Shown in pieces: positions 18,079-27,936 of a DNA stretch of 64,000 nt. Source of the DNA: Rhizobium oryzihabitans (GTDB lineage: Bacteria > Pseudomonadota > Alphaproteobacteria > Rhizobiales > Rhizobiaceae). A program made the position numbers and the translations under genes. The stretch lies in the NCBI RefSeq assembly GCF_010669145.1, contig NZ_CP048632.1, forward strand, positions 2,490,001-2,554,000. Direction: 5' to 3'. The notes below the pieces were generated by a model. That model was not told the DNA's origin. It ran no database searches and saw only the letters and a list, made by a program, of their open reading frames with translations. Numbering within the stretch: position 1 is the first letter of the stretch; every line of letters starts with the position of its first letter.

Positions 18079-19195
18079 CTGTCCCAGCCGCGCCATCGAG
18101 ATCGAGGCTGATCGTGTCCGGTTCCGGCAGGGCCAATGCGGCCCTGATGGCATCTGCCATGGATTGCGCGGAGATATCTTTCTCCTCCAGCACCTGCGCC
18201 AGTCCCAGCCGCGCCAGTCGTTCGGCGCGGGCGCTCTGTTCCGTTTCGCCGCCCGCCGCGAAGGGGATCAGAAGCGAGCGGCATTTTGCCTGAAGAATAT
18301 CGCAGACGGTGTTGTAACCGGCCTGTGAAACCGAAAGCCGCGCGCCGGCAAGAAGGCTTGCGAAGTCTTTGCGGAAGCGAAAGACGGATACATTGTCCGC
18401 CGCCTCAGCCGAGATCGCATCGAAATCCGCTTGAGGCATATTGGGGCCGGTGACGAGGCACCAGCTTTTGATGCCGTCCAGCAGCGGGGCGGCTTCAAGT
18501 GCTGCCCGGACGAGTGCTGCGCCAACCGCGCCGCCGCCTGCGGATACCACGATATCGAATTTTTCAGCCGGTTCTGGCGGCGGCAGCGGTGCGACGAGGC
18601 CGGTATAGATAATGCGCTGGCTGATTTCGCCGGCAAGGGGAAAGGTATCCTCCAGTCGCACAAATTCCGGATCGCCATGGACCAGCACCGCGTCGAAATG
18701 TTTCTTCACCAGCGACACGGTTTCTTCGTCACGGCCGGGTTTGGTTTTTTCCTGCAGAATGTCACGCAGCGACGTCATGACGAGCGGGCGCGGTTCGCTA
18801 TCCTCGATCTCATCCAGAAGCGGCAGCAATTCGAAACGCACCTGTCTGCGCCCGAAGGGGAAAGCCTCGATGATGACGATGTCCGGTTTTGCGCCATGGT
18901 AAGCGCCGATCAGCATGTCTGTTCGAAGTTTCTTGAAGTCGTCATCCACCGGTTTGCCGGAACTGTCGACAAGGCCGGAAAAGCTGCCGTCGCTGACGGC
19001 GATGGGCGGCAATTCGACATGACGGATACCATCGCCCGGAAAGCCCGGTACCGGGGTGCCGCCCGTCACCAGAACGACATCGAAACCATCCGCCTGCAGG
19101 GCGTTGGCAATGCGGCTGGCGCGGGCGATATGGCCGATGCCCAGAAGATGCTGGACATAAAAGAAGACTGAAGGACGCTTTTCCGTATCACTCAT
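18044..19195 (-). CDS. Glycosyltransferase of GT28/MurG-like fold
   Basis: A 383-residue GT-B-type protein. The N-terminal half begins VFFYVQHLLGIGHIARASRIANAL, matching the glycine-rich, GH-containing loop of MurG-like enzymes; the C-terminal half carries DIVVSAGGGAVG, LSVSQAGYNTVCDIL and PFAAGGETEQSARAERL, the nucleotide-sugar binding region. It is related to the protein at 20483-21691, which has the same GHxxR and GYNTVCEIL motifs. Start ATG at 19195 overlaps the upstream stop (ATGA). It is the last of three transferase genes; the acceptor is unknown, probably a surface or secreted glycan. Confidence 0.8.
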   Translation of the reverse strand: MSDTEKRPSVFFYVQHLLGIGHIARASRIANALQADGFDVVLVTGGTPVPGFPGDGIRHVELPPIAVSDGSFSGLVDSSGKPVDDDFKKLRTDMLIGAYHGAKPDIVIIEAFPFGRRQVRFELLPLLDEIEDSEPRPLVMTSLRDILQEKTKPGRDEETVSLVKKHFDAVLVHGDPEFVRLEDTFPLAGEISQRIIYTGLVAPLPPPEPAEKFDIVVSAGGGAVGAALVRAALEAAPLLDGIKSWCLVTGPNMPQADFDAISAEAADNVSVFRFRKDFASLLAGARLSVSQAGYNTVCDILQAKCRSLLIPFAAGGETEQSARAERLARLGLAQVLEEKDISAQSMADAIRAALALPEPDTISLDLDGAAGTAKALRRLFDER

Positions 19196-20439
19196 GGCGT
19201 CTTTTCCCACTCGGTTTCGAACAGGGCTTTCAGTTCGGCAATGCTGGTGCGATGATCGAAAGCGGTTCGAACGCGGTTTTCGGCGGCAGCACCCAGACGC
19301 TGGCGTAGTTGCGGATCGGTGATGGCCGCACGCAGTGCTTCGGCGAATGCGGCCGGATTTTCCGGATCGGTTAGCAGCCCGTTTTCACCGTCGACGAAGA
19401 ATTCCGGAATGCCTGAGATTTTGGTGGAAATGCAGGTCAGCGCTTGGCTCGCGGCCTCAACCAGCACATTGGGAAGGCCGTCGCGATCGCCATCGCTGGT
19501 AATGCGGCAGGCAAGGGCGAAGAGATCCGCCTCCCGGTAATTCTCCAGCACCTGCTTCTGGTCCATGGCCCCGGTCCAGACGATCCTGTCGGCGAGGCCA
19601 AGCTCGTCTGCGAGTTTCTTCAGCGCGACCAGTTCATCACCGCCGCCGATATGGGTGAAACGCCAATGGATATCCTGCGGGAGTGAAGCCAGCGCGCGCA
19701 GGAGAATATCGATGCCCTTTTTCTTGACCGCCCGGCCGACGCTTAAAATCCTGACCGGGTCACCGGCATCTGAACCGTCTCTCGCCGGGCGTGGCGTGTC
19801 GAAATGCGGGAAGCGGGTGAGATCGAGGCCATGATAACTCAGATGCACATTCTGCCTGGCCCCGGAAAGGGTCTGCAGATGCTGGAAGCCGCCGGCAGTG
19901 CAAGTCACGGCCCAGCGGGCGCTTTGCAGCTTAGCGGCAAGGTCACGGTCGTTCGAGGTCCAGATGTCCTTCGCGTGCGCCGAAATCGTCCAGGGTGTGC
20001 CAGTAATGAGATGGGTATAGGCGGCGACCGAGGCGGGTGTGTGGATGAAATGGACATGCAGCCATTCGGCATCCGCTGGCCATTCGTGGGCAAGCACGGC
20101 GGCCTGCCCGAAACGGCGGAAGCGGTTGCGGCTGAGATCATGCGGCAGATCGCTGAAAAACCGGCGGAGCGCCTTGGTGAAGCCCGGCTTTTTGCGGCAC
20201 GCCCACAATGCCTTTAGAACGCGCAGCGGTTCTTCATGCAGATATTCCGGCAGGTAGGTGACGGGCGCGCGGATCTCATCATGAACGGGGTGGCGTTTTT
20301 TATCCGTCGGCCGGCGCATGGACATCAGTTCCAGCGTGAGCCCGGCCTTTTCGAGCCCCAGAAGCTCCTGGGCAATGAAAGTCTCGGACAGGCGCGGATA
20401 GCCCTTGAGGAGCACCACGATTTTTTTTGTATCTGTCAC
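19192..20439 (-). CDS. Glycosyltransferase family 4 protein
   Basis: A 415-residue GT-B enzyme. The N-terminal domain begins VVLLKGYPRLSETFIAQELLGLEKAG, a signature of exopolysaccharide GT4 transferases; the C-terminal domain shows ILSVGRAVKKKGIDILLRAL, THIGGGDE, and DGLPNVLVEAASQALTCIST with the E-x7-E-like donor site (VEAASQALTCISTKISGIPE). No membrane span. Operonic, starting 43 bp after the upstream transferase and overlapping the next by ATGA. Likely adds a hexose in the same glycan pathway. Confidence 0.88.
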   Translation of the reverse strand: MTDTKKIVVLLKGYPRLSETFIAQELLGLEKAGLTLELMSMRRPTDKKRHPVHDEIRAPVTYLPEYLHEEPLRVLKALWACRKKPGFTKALRRFFSDLPHDLSRNRFRRFGQAAVLAHEWPADAEWLHVHFIHTPASVAAYTHLITGTPWTISAHAKDIWTSNDRDLAAKLQSARWAVTCTAGGFQHLQTLSGARQNVHLSYHGLDLTRFPHFDTPRPARDGSDAGDPVRILSVGRAVKKKGIDILLRALASLPQDIHWRFTHIGGGDELVALKKLADELGLADRIVWTGAMDQKQVLENYREADLFALACRITSDGDRDGLPNVLVEAASQALTCISTKISGIPEFFVDGENGLLTDPENPAAFAEALRAAITDPQLRQRLGAAAENRVRTAFDHRTSIAELKALFETEWEKTP

Positions 20440-20482
20440 GTTGCGCGTGTCTCTTTTGAAGCGGTGATTGTCAGGGAACCGG

Positions 20483-21691
20483 TCACGCGGTCAGCGTGAT
20501 CGGCGCCCGCTCGCCCTCGGGCGGCAGCCATTCGGCGATCCGTTTCGAGATGTTCTCGAGACCATCGAGCTTCAGATCCCGCGAATTGACGGAGGGCGGT
20601 GCACGGTTTGGCAGCGCCTTGAGAGCCGCCGCCATCTTGGCGGGGTTCTCGGCATCTTCCGGCAGAAGCATGTCGAAAAGGCCGAGTTCCGACGCGCGGC
20701 TGGCGCGGATAAGCTGCTCTTCCCTCGGCACCGTGCGCGGTACAACGAGGGCGGGCTTGTCGAAGGACAAAATCTCGCAGACGGTATTATAGCCGCCCAT
20801 CGACACGACAGCTTGCGCGCCGGCAACGAGGTCTTCCATGCGATTGTCGAATTCGATGATCTCGATATGCGGGATATCGGCAACGCTGCTCATGAAGCGC
20901 TGGCGCTGATCCGCCGGCATATAGGGGCCGAGCACCACCAGCGCCTTGTGCGTCAGTTCACTGTCATGGCGATAGGCATTGATGACGTCGTCGATCAATT
21001 CGCTGCCATCGCCGCCGCCGCCGGTGGTGATGAGAAGATAGTCCCCCTCCGGACGGTGCGCCACGGTTTCAGCCTGCGTTTTCGAGCGCTGCAGGAAACC
21101 GACGAAATCCATCTTGTCGCGAACGTTCTTAGGAACATCGAGCCCCGTCAGCGGGTCGTGGAAATCCGGCGGGCCGTAGACCCAGACATGGTCATAGAAC
21201 TGACCGATCTTGGTCATGACGTTATTGCGCTTCCACTCCGCTTCGAGGAGTTGCGGCGCATCCATGACATCGCGCAGGCCGATGACGAGCTTGGTTCCCT
21301 GACCCTTGAGGTAGGCCAGCGTCTCCTCCACCTCGCCGCGAAGGCCCATGGGCTCCTTGTCGACGATGAAGATATCCGGCTTAAAGCTTTCGGCCGTATG
21401 ATAAATGATGGAGCGGCGCATCTTCAGCGTTTCCTGAAGATCGATATGCCTGTCCATCGAGGTGTATTCACCGTTGCGCAGCTTGATGACGCTCGGGATT
21501 TTCACGAAATCGACGCGGGCGCGATAATCGAAAGCGCCGGCAATGGTCGCGCCGGAAATGATGAGAACGTTGAGGCCGCGATAATCTTCCACCAGCGCAT
21601 GCGCAATCGTGCGACACCGCCGCAGATGGCCGAGGCCGAAGGAATCGTGGCTGTACATGAGGATACGCGCGTCGTTCAAACGGGAGGTCAT
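20483..21691 (-). CDS. Glycosyltransferase of GT28/MurG-like fold
   Basis: A 402-residue protein with ILMYSHDSFGLGHLRRCRTIAHAL at its N-terminus and LLITTGGGGDG, VSMGGYNTVCEILSF and VPRTVPREEQLIRA in the C-terminal half, the nucleotide-sugar domain of MurG-type enzymes. The start ATG at 21691 is preceded by GAGGTG; a GTG three codons upstream is possible. It leads the three-gene transferase operon, 63 bp after the peptide-transporter permease gene on the same strand. Its similarity to the product of 18044-19195 suggests ancient duplication with a different donor or acceptor. Confidence 0.8.
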   Translation of the reverse strand: MTSRLNDARILMYSHDSFGLGHLRRCRTIAHALVEDYRGLNVLIISGATIAGAFDYRARVDFVKIPSVIKLRNGEYTSMDRHIDLQETLKMRRSIIYHTAESFKPDIFIVDKEPMGLRGEVEETLAYLKGQGTKLVIGLRDVMDAPQLLEAEWKRNNVMTKIGQFYDHVWVYGPPDFHDPLTGLDVPKNVRDKMDFVGFLQRSKTQAETVAHRPEGDYLLITTGGGGDGSELIDDVINAYRHDSELTHKALVVLGPYMPADQRQRFMSSVADIPHIEIIEFDNRMEDLVAGAQAVVSMGGYNTVCEILSFDKPALVVPRTVPREEQLIRASRASELGLFDMLLPEDAENPAKMAAALKALPNRAPPSVNSRDLKLDGLENISKRIAEWLPPEGERAPITLTA

Positions 21692-21763
21692 GGGCCACAC
21701 CTCTTTTTGCCTTTCACAAAAAAGGCGATGGCGGAAGAGCAGTTCATCAAAAGGTGTTCCATT

Positions 21764-22939
21764 TTATCTGAAGGGATCCGCAGCATCACGTAGTCCGTCA
21801 CCGAAGAAATTAAAGGCCAGAATGACGAGAACGACCGGGATCGTCGGTATGAGAAGCCACGGATATAGCGCAATGACGCTGACGCTGCGCGCCTCCGTGA
21901 GCAGAATTCCCCAACTTGTGATCGGTGGCCGGAGGCCGAGGCCGAGGAAGCTCAGCGCGGTTTCGCCGAGAATCATGCCCGGTATCGTCAGCGTTGCCGA
22001 AGCGATCAGATGCGACATGAAGCCGGGGATAAGGTGTCTGCCAATGATGCGCGGCGTGCCAGCACCCATCAATTGCGCAGCCAAAACATAGTCTTCTTCG
22101 CGAAGCGCCAGCAATTTCGAACGCACGGCGCGCGCCAGTCCCGTCCAGTCCAGCATGCCGAGAATGATGGTGATGCCGAGATAGACGAGGATTGGGCTCC
22201 AGGTCACGGGCATGATCGCCGCAAGCGCCAGCCATAGCGGAATGCTCGGGATGGATTGCAGGACCTCGATGATGCGCTGGACGATGAGATCGAAGGTGCC
22301 GCCGCGATAACCGGCTAAACCGCCGATCACAATGCCGAGAACAAAGCTCATGGCGACGCCGAGGAGGCCGATGGTCAGCGAGATGCGTGCGCCGTAGATG
22401 ATGCGCGACAGCACGTCGCGTCCCAGCCGGTCGGTGCCGAGCAGGAACATTTCACCGCCTTCGGCGGGGCACACGAGGTGGGTTCTGCCTTCGAACATGC
22501 CCCAGAAACGGTAGGTATCGCCCTTGCAGAAGAAGCGGAGCGGCTGGATATCCGTCGGTACATCCCGGTAAACGCGCCTCAGATTGTCCATGTCGAGCGT
22601 CATTTCCCGGCCATAAACGAAGGGGCCGACAAATTTGCCGTCGTTGAAGAGGTGAATAGCCTGCGGCGGTGCGTAGATATGCTCGATATTGCGGGTGTGG
22701 AGATTGTAAGGGGCGAGGAACTCGCTGATCAGGATCGAGAGATAAAGCACCACCAGAAACGCGCCGGACCATACCGCGATCTTGTGCTGGCGGAACTGCC
22801 ACCACATGAGCCGCAATTGCGACGCCTTGCTGAAGGCCGCCATTCCGGATGTGTTGGGTTCGATGAGCGACGGGTCGAATGGCGCCGTCGAGACGTAATG
22901 GGGCAGTGCTTCGCCTGAGTTCGGGATGGATGAAGTCAT
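21764..22939 (-). CDS. Peptide-type ABC transporter permease (OppC/YejE family)
   Basis: A 391-residue inner-membrane permease. An N-terminal cytoplasmic stretch is followed by a first helix (IAVWSGAFLVVLYLSILISEF), a periplasmic domain of about 120 residues, then five helices. GTDRLGRDVLSRIIYGARISL and the EAA loop EEDYVLAAQLMGAGTPRIIGRHLIP are diagnostic for OppC-type permeases; the long first loop recalls YejE. It overlaps the upstream permease by ATGA. It likely imports oligopeptides or peptide-like compounds with the subunits encoded upstream. Confidence 0.9.
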   Translation of the reverse strand: MTSSIPNSGEALPHYVSTAPFDPSLIEPNTSGMAAFSKASQLRLMWWQFRQHKIAVWSGAFLVVLYLSILISEFLAPYNLHTRNIEHIYAPPQAIHLFNDGKFVGPFVYGREMTLDMDNLRRVYRDVPTDIQPLRFFCKGDTYRFWGMFEGRTHLVCPAEGGEMFLLGTDRLGRDVLSRIIYGARISLTIGLLGVAMSFVLGIVIGGLAGYRGGTFDLIVQRIIEVLQSIPSIPLWLALAAIMPVTWSPILVYLGITIILGMLDWTGLARAVRSKLLALREEDYVLAAQLMGAGTPRIIGRHLIPGFMSHLIASATLTIPGMILGETALSFLGLGLRPPITSWGILLTEARSVSVIALYPWLLIPTIPVVLVILAFNFFGDGLRDAADPFR

Positions 22940-23934
22940 TTGACGTTACCACCTCCAAAGCGAATTCTCGGGTCGAGTATGGCAAGGGCGATGTCTGATA
23001 CCAGCACGCCGATCACCGTCAGGAAAGCAAGGAACATCAGGAACGAACCGGCGAGATACATATCCTGGCTCTGCAGCGCCCGGATGAGCATCGGACCGGT
23101 GGTTTCGAGCGACAGGACGACGGCGGTGATTTCCGCGCCAGAAATAATGGCAGGCAGGATCGAGCCGATGTCCGAAATGAAGAAATTCAACGCCATGCGC
23201 AGGGGATATTTGATCAGCACCTTGAAGGGGTGAAGCCCCTTCGCACGCGCCGTTACGACATATTGCTTCTGCAATTCGTCCAGGAGGTTGGCACGCAGGC
23301 GGCGGATCATGCCGGCCGTGCCTGCCGTTCCGATAATGAGGACGGGTATCCAGATATGTTCGAGGATCGATTTGAACTTCGCCCAGCTCATTGCCTGGTT
23401 CAGATATTCCCGGTCCATCAGATGGCCGATGGAGATTCCGAACCAGATATTGGCAAAATACATCAGGATCAGCGCCAGCATGAAGTTGGGAATGGCGATG
23501 CCGAGCAGGCCGAGGAAGGTGAGCCCGTAATCACCCCAGCTGTATTTATGCGTGGCGGAATAGATGCCGATCGGGAAAGCGAGGAGCCATGTGACGATGA
23601 TGGTGACGAAGGACACCAGCACCGTCAGCCACAGGCGATCCCCCACCACGTCGCTGACGGGCAGCTGATATTCGAAAGAGTAGCCGAAATCGCCGACCAG
23701 CATGCCGGTTGCCCAGCGGAAGTAGCGGATCGGTGCCGGCTGATCGAAGCCATAGCGGGTGCGCAGCTCCTCGATTTCGGCAAGGTTCGCCGTCTCGCCC
23801 ATGGCGCGCAGTTCGGCGACATAGCTTTCGAAATAATCGCCCGGCGGCAGTTCGATGATGGTGAAAACCAGCATCGAGATCAGAATCAGCGTGGGGATCA
23901 TGACGAGGATGCGCTTCAAAATATACCGCAGCAT
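22936..23934 (-). CDS. Peptide-type ABC transporter permease (OppB/YejB family)
   Basis: A 332-residue permease with six membrane segments, beginning MLRYILKRILVMIPTLILIS, the standard OppB start. QPAPIRYFRWATGMLVGDFGYSF and the C-terminal EAA loop YVVTARAKGLHPFKVLIKYPLR are typical. The frame is open 47 codons farther upstream, but that part overlaps the binding-protein gene and lacks homologous character, so the ATG at 23934 is chosen; it comes one base after the binding-protein stop. Forms the channel with the OppC-type partner. Confidence 0.9.
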   Translation of the reverse strand: MLRYILKRILVMIPTLILISMLVFTIIELPPGDYFESYVAELRAMGETANLAEIEELRTRYGFDQPAPIRYFRWATGMLVGDFGYSFEYQLPVSDVVGDRLWLTVLVSFVTIIVTWLLAFPIGIYSATHKYSWGDYGLTFLGLLGIAIPNFMLALILMYFANIWFGISIGHLMDREYLNQAMSWAKFKSILEHIWIPVLIIGTAGTAGMIRRLRANLLDELQKQYVVTARAKGLHPFKVLIKYPLRMALNFFISDIGSILPAIISGAEITAVVLSLETTGPMLIRALQSQDMYLAGSFLMFLAFLTVIGVLVSDIALAILDPRIRFGGGNVK

Positions 23935-23935
23935 A

Positions 23936-25837
23936 TCAGGCGTCTCCGTCGTACCAGAAGGCATCCGGCAGGTAGACGCCGAGATACGATGTGGGTTCAT
24001 AACCGAAAAGCGCCTTTTCCGGCACATTTCGCATGCGTTTGACATGGACGACGGGCTGAAGCGCGCCGTTGACAATGCCGATGGAAAACACCTGCTGTGT
24101 ATAGATTTCCAGCATTTCCAGCCAGATGGCCGTCCGCTCTTCCTCGGTGATGCTTCTGCGCCATTTTTTCAGGAGATCGAGCAGATGGGCGGCCTCCGGC
24201 AGATCGGGCTCCTTGCCTTCACGTCCGCCGGAGAGATAGTGGACGCCCCAGACCGGCCATTGCAGCTGGTCGTCGCCGGTGGGGGCGAGGCCGGAGGGCA
24301 GCATGTCGGGCGTCGGCACGCCATTGTCCATGCCCATCCATACCGACATCAGCACCTCGCCGCCCATGGCGCGCTTGCGGAAGACATCGCGCTGCGTGGG
24401 GCGGACGGAAACCGCAATGCCGATGTGACGCCAGTGATCCGTCACCAGTTCCATCACGTCGGTCTCAAGCGTGCTTTCGCCTGTTGTCTCGACGATGATA
24501 TAGGCCGGGCGGCCGTCCGGCAGGAGCCTTATGCCGGCACTGTCGCGCTTGTCGAGACCCACCTCATCGAGCAGCCTGTTGGCGGTCGCCCGGTCGAAGG
24601 CGCTCCAGGCTTCTGCGAATTTCGGCCGGTAAAGCGGGCTTTCCGGCAGAACCGTGTCGGCGCTTTCCTTCGCCAGCCCGTAAAAGCAGACCATGTTGAT
24701 TTCATGCCGGTTGATCGCGAGCGACAAGGCCCGGCGCACGCGCACATCCTGGAAATAGCCACGCCACACCGGATCGGCGCAATTGAGATTGGGCAAAAGT
24801 GCGATGCGCGACCCTTGAGAGCGCTTATAGAGGTTGACCTTCAGGGGGAAGCGCTTTTCGGCATCCTTCAGAAAGGTGTAGTCAGCGAAATCGAGGCCGA
24901 AATATTGCAGGTCGCTGTCGCCAGATGCTGTCTTGGCCGAGATAATGTCGGACGAGGTGACGTTCAGCAGGAACCGGTCGAGATAAGGCAGTTGCAGGCC
25001 GTTTTCATCGACACGGTGATAATAGGGGTTGCGTTCGAACACGAACTGTTCGGCCGGCGGCGAGGTGGTGTTTCGCCATGCGTCGAGCGTCGGCAAAGCG
25101 GGATTTTCCGGCCGGACCTGCCGCGACATCTTGATATGTAGCCCGCTCCAGTCATCCGTCTTGTTTTTCTTGATGAGCTTGGCGAGGTTTTCTGCAGTCT
25201 GATATTTGATGTGGAACTGCTTCATATAGGCGGCGGGAAGGAACAGCCGCGCCGGTGAGGCGGCCGCGAGCTTCGCCAGAAAATCCGGGTTCGGACCTTC
25301 CCAGGTGTAACGCACCGTCAACCGGTCGATGACTTCGATCAGGGGAGGCTGGTTATTGACCAGAAGTTCGATCGGCGGACCGCCCTTGTGGATTTCCTTG
25401 TTGAGGGCGACATCCTCCCAGAAATAGCGGAAATCCTCTGAGGTAAGGTCGCTGCCGTCGGACCATTTGTGACCCTCACGCAGCTTGAAGGTGAAGATGC
25501 GCTCTTCCTGAACATCGTAGCTTTCCAGAATATCCGGATGAAGCTCGAATTTTTCGTCATAACCGACAAGGCGGGCATAGTTGCTGATCGGCATAAGCCT
25601 GATATCGCGCTGGCCGCCAATCAGCATGCGCACGGAGCCGCCGTGTTTGCCCGGCTCGCGGCCAAGCGCCTTCATGTCGATGACGCGCGGATTTTTTGGC
25701 AGGCGTTCCGCTATATCAGGCAATTCGCCCTTTTCCCGCTTTTCCTTGAAGTAGGCAGGGTCGGTATAGGCGGCGCGTGCATAGGTCGGCAAAAAGACGG
25801 AGGCCAGCAAGGCAAGGGTGGTGCGGCGCGTGATCAA
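23936..25837 (-). CDS. Periplasmic oligopeptide-type binding protein (SBP family 5, YejA-like)
   Basis: A 633-residue extracellular binding protein with a signal peptide MITRRTTLALLASVFLPTYARA, cleavage expected after ARA. Family 5 features include KLREGHKWSDGSDLTSEDFRYFWEDVALN and VRRALSLAINRHEIN. The length, larger than DppA/OppA, matches YejA-like proteins and other alphaproteobacterial members that bind long peptides or peptide antibiotics; the ligand cannot be read. It overlaps the ATPase stop (ATGA) and precedes the permease genes. Confidence 0.9.
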   Translation of the reverse strand: MITRRTTLALLASVFLPTYARAAYTDPAYFKEKREKGELPDIAERLPKNPRVIDMKALGREPGKHGGSVRMLIGGQRDIRLMPISNYARLVGYDEKFELHPDILESYDVQEERIFTFKLREGHKWSDGSDLTSEDFRYFWEDVALNKEIHKGGPPIELLVNNQPPLIEVIDRLTVRYTWEGPNPDFLAKLAAASPARLFLPAAYMKQFHIKYQTAENLAKLIKKNKTDDWSGLHIKMSRQVRPENPALPTLDAWRNTTSPPAEQFVFERNPYYHRVDENGLQLPYLDRFLLNVTSSDIISAKTASGDSDLQYFGLDFADYTFLKDAEKRFPLKVNLYKRSQGSRIALLPNLNCADPVWRGYFQDVRVRRALSLAINRHEINMVCFYGLAKESADTVLPESPLYRPKFAEAWSAFDRATANRLLDEVGLDKRDSAGIRLLPDGRPAYIIVETTGESTLETDVMELVTDHWRHIGIAVSVRPTQRDVFRKRAMGGEVLMSVWMGMDNGVPTPDMLPSGLAPTGDDQLQWPVWGVHYLSGGREGKEPDLPEAAHLLDLLKKWRRSITEEERTAIWLEMLEIYTQQVFSIGIVNGALQPVVHVKRMRNVPEKALFGYEPTSYLGVYLPDAFWYDGDA

Positions 25838-27725
25838 GGGCGGAGCTCCCGGATATCGGCATTGCCATTTGCGAGAACGAAATGGCCGTCACCCAGATCG
25901 GCAGAGATCATTTCGCCGTCACCCTCATCGCGGAACTGTTTGCCCCAGTCGAACTTGCCGGTCGCGCTGATCTTTCCGATGGTGCGGAAATCGAGCGGAC
26001 GGTCGAGATCGGGGAAGGGCACGGCCGCCAGCAGCGATTTGGTATAGGGATGCACGGGTGAGCGCATCATGACCTCCCGCGGCGCCAGCTCAACGATACG
26101 GCCCTCGCACATCACGGCCACGCGGTCGGCCATGTAATCCACCACTGCCAGATTGTGCGAGATGAAGAGGTAGGTAAGCCCGAGGTCCTTTTGCAGATCC
26201 TTGAGCAGGTTGAGAATTTGCGCCTGCACGGAGACATCGAGGGCGGAGACGGGTTCGTCGCAGATCAGCAGCTCGGGACCGAGCGCCAGGGCTCTGGCAA
26301 TGCCGATACGCTGCCTCTGGCCGCCGGAGAAACTGTGCGGGTAACGGTTCAGCGCACTTTCTCCAAGACCGATGGCCTTGACGAGGTTGCGGACTTTTTC
26401 CGCGCGGTAATTCGCATCGCCCCGCCCATGGATTTGAAGCGGTTCACTGAGAATGTTGCCCACGGTCATGCGCGGCGAAAGCGATGAGATCGGGTCCTGG
26501 AAGACCATCTGTATCTTCGAGCGCAACTCCTTGAGATCGCCGTCCCTGGCATTGAGGACATCGATATCGCCCTGCGGCCGGTGAAAGGTCACGGAGCCTT
26601 CGTCCGGGCGAACGGCGCGCATGAGGATCTTGCTGACGGTTGTCTTGCCGCTGCCGCTTTCGCCGACCAGTCCGAGGCATTCACCCCGGCGGATGTCAAA
26701 ACTGACGCTGTTGACCGCCTTGGTGGCATGGGCATCGCCTTTGCGGAACCAGCTGGACTTGCGGGTCGTGAAGGTCTTGCTGATATTGTCCACCGTCAAG
26801 AGCGGGCCGGGGGTCTTGTTCACAGTGGCGGTTTTCTTCCCGACAAGGCTTTCATGATCGACGGTGATCTCGCGCAGCGCCTTCAGCCTCTCGCCGGGCT
26901 TCATGTCGAAATGCGGCACCGCGGCCATCAGGCCCTTGAGGTAGGGATGGCTTGGTGATTTGAAAATGTCGTCGACCGTGCCCGCTTCCATGATCTCGCC
27001 CTGATAGATCACGGCCACTTCATCGGCGATGTTTGCCACCACGCCGAGATCATGGGTGATGAGCAGCATGCTCATGTTGAGCCGGCTCTGCAGATCGCGC
27101 AGGAGTTTGAGGATTTGCGCCTGGATGGTCACATCAAGCGCCGTCGTCGGTTCGTCGGCGATCAGAAGCGCCGGGCGACAGATCAGCGCCATGGCGATCA
27201 TGGCGCGCTGGCGCATGCCCCCGACAATTCGAAGGGATACATGTTCACGACCTTCTTCGGGTTGGAAAACCCTACAAGATCGAGCGTTTCATGCATTTTT
27301 TCCGCGCGCTCGGCCGGCGACAGGATGCTGTGGATTCTCAGCGCCTCGTCGATCTGGTTGCCGATGGTGTGCAGCGGTGAAAAAGACGTCATCGGCTCCT
27401 GAAAAATCAGCCCGATGCGATTTCCGCGGATGGCCCGTATCTCCCGGCCGTCCTTCGGCAATTGCAGCAGATCGACGGGGCCGGCGGCGGTATTTTTAGG
27501 ATCGGTAAAGAGTACGCGGCCGTTCACGCGCGCCGTCTTGGGGTGGATGCCCATGATGGTCTGACCGATGACGGATTTTCCGGAGCCGGACTCGCCGACC
27601 AGCGCGGTTACTTTGCCCGGAAGAATGCGGAGACTGGCGCCTCTCACGGCTTCAATGGTGCCACCCATAAGAGAAAACGAGACCCGCAGGTTTTCAATAC
27701 GGAGCAAATCTGCGCCTGCGCTCAT
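25834..27725 (-). pseudogene. Fused double ATPase of a peptide ABC importer (YejF/DppDF type), frameshifted as read
   Basis: Two nucleotide-binding domains in one chain. Domain 1 has Walker A GESGSGKS and Q-loop [13 protein letters not shown]; domain 2 has GESGSGKTT, MVFQDPISSLSPRM, the signature SFSGGQRQRIGIARAL, Walker B LLICDEPVSALD and C-terminal oligopeptide region ending in VHPYTKSLLAAVPFPD. The reading frame breaks inside the signature of domain 1: MYPFELSG is followed by ACASAP-stop in one frame, while [11 protein letters not shown] resumes in another. One extra G in the five-base run at 27218-27222 restores [12 protein letters not shown] and a 630-residue protein. First gene of the transporter operon. 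Confidence 0.88.
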
Positions 27726-27936
27726 GCCAAAGGGTTCCTTGCCGTCTCTTTATCGTTGCCTTGTGACAACTTGCTCAGGAGGGCTTAAATTCACGTTATC
27801 GCAGGGTTTGTTGTCTGTCTATGCTTCTGAAACATCGAATTGTTTAGCAAATTCAAAGCCGGCTTCTGAAACCTGACGGCTTGCGCGACGGCTCTTGTTT
27901 GACGATATGTTAACGAGCGTTTCTGGATGAGGATCC

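Noticed and set aside
20468..21793. Open frame of 441 codons on the plus strand
   Set aside because: Opposite a MurG-like transferase with intact motifs; not a gene.
23855..25141. Open frame of 428 codons on the plus strand
   Set aside because: Opposite the family 5 binding protein; no domain recognised.
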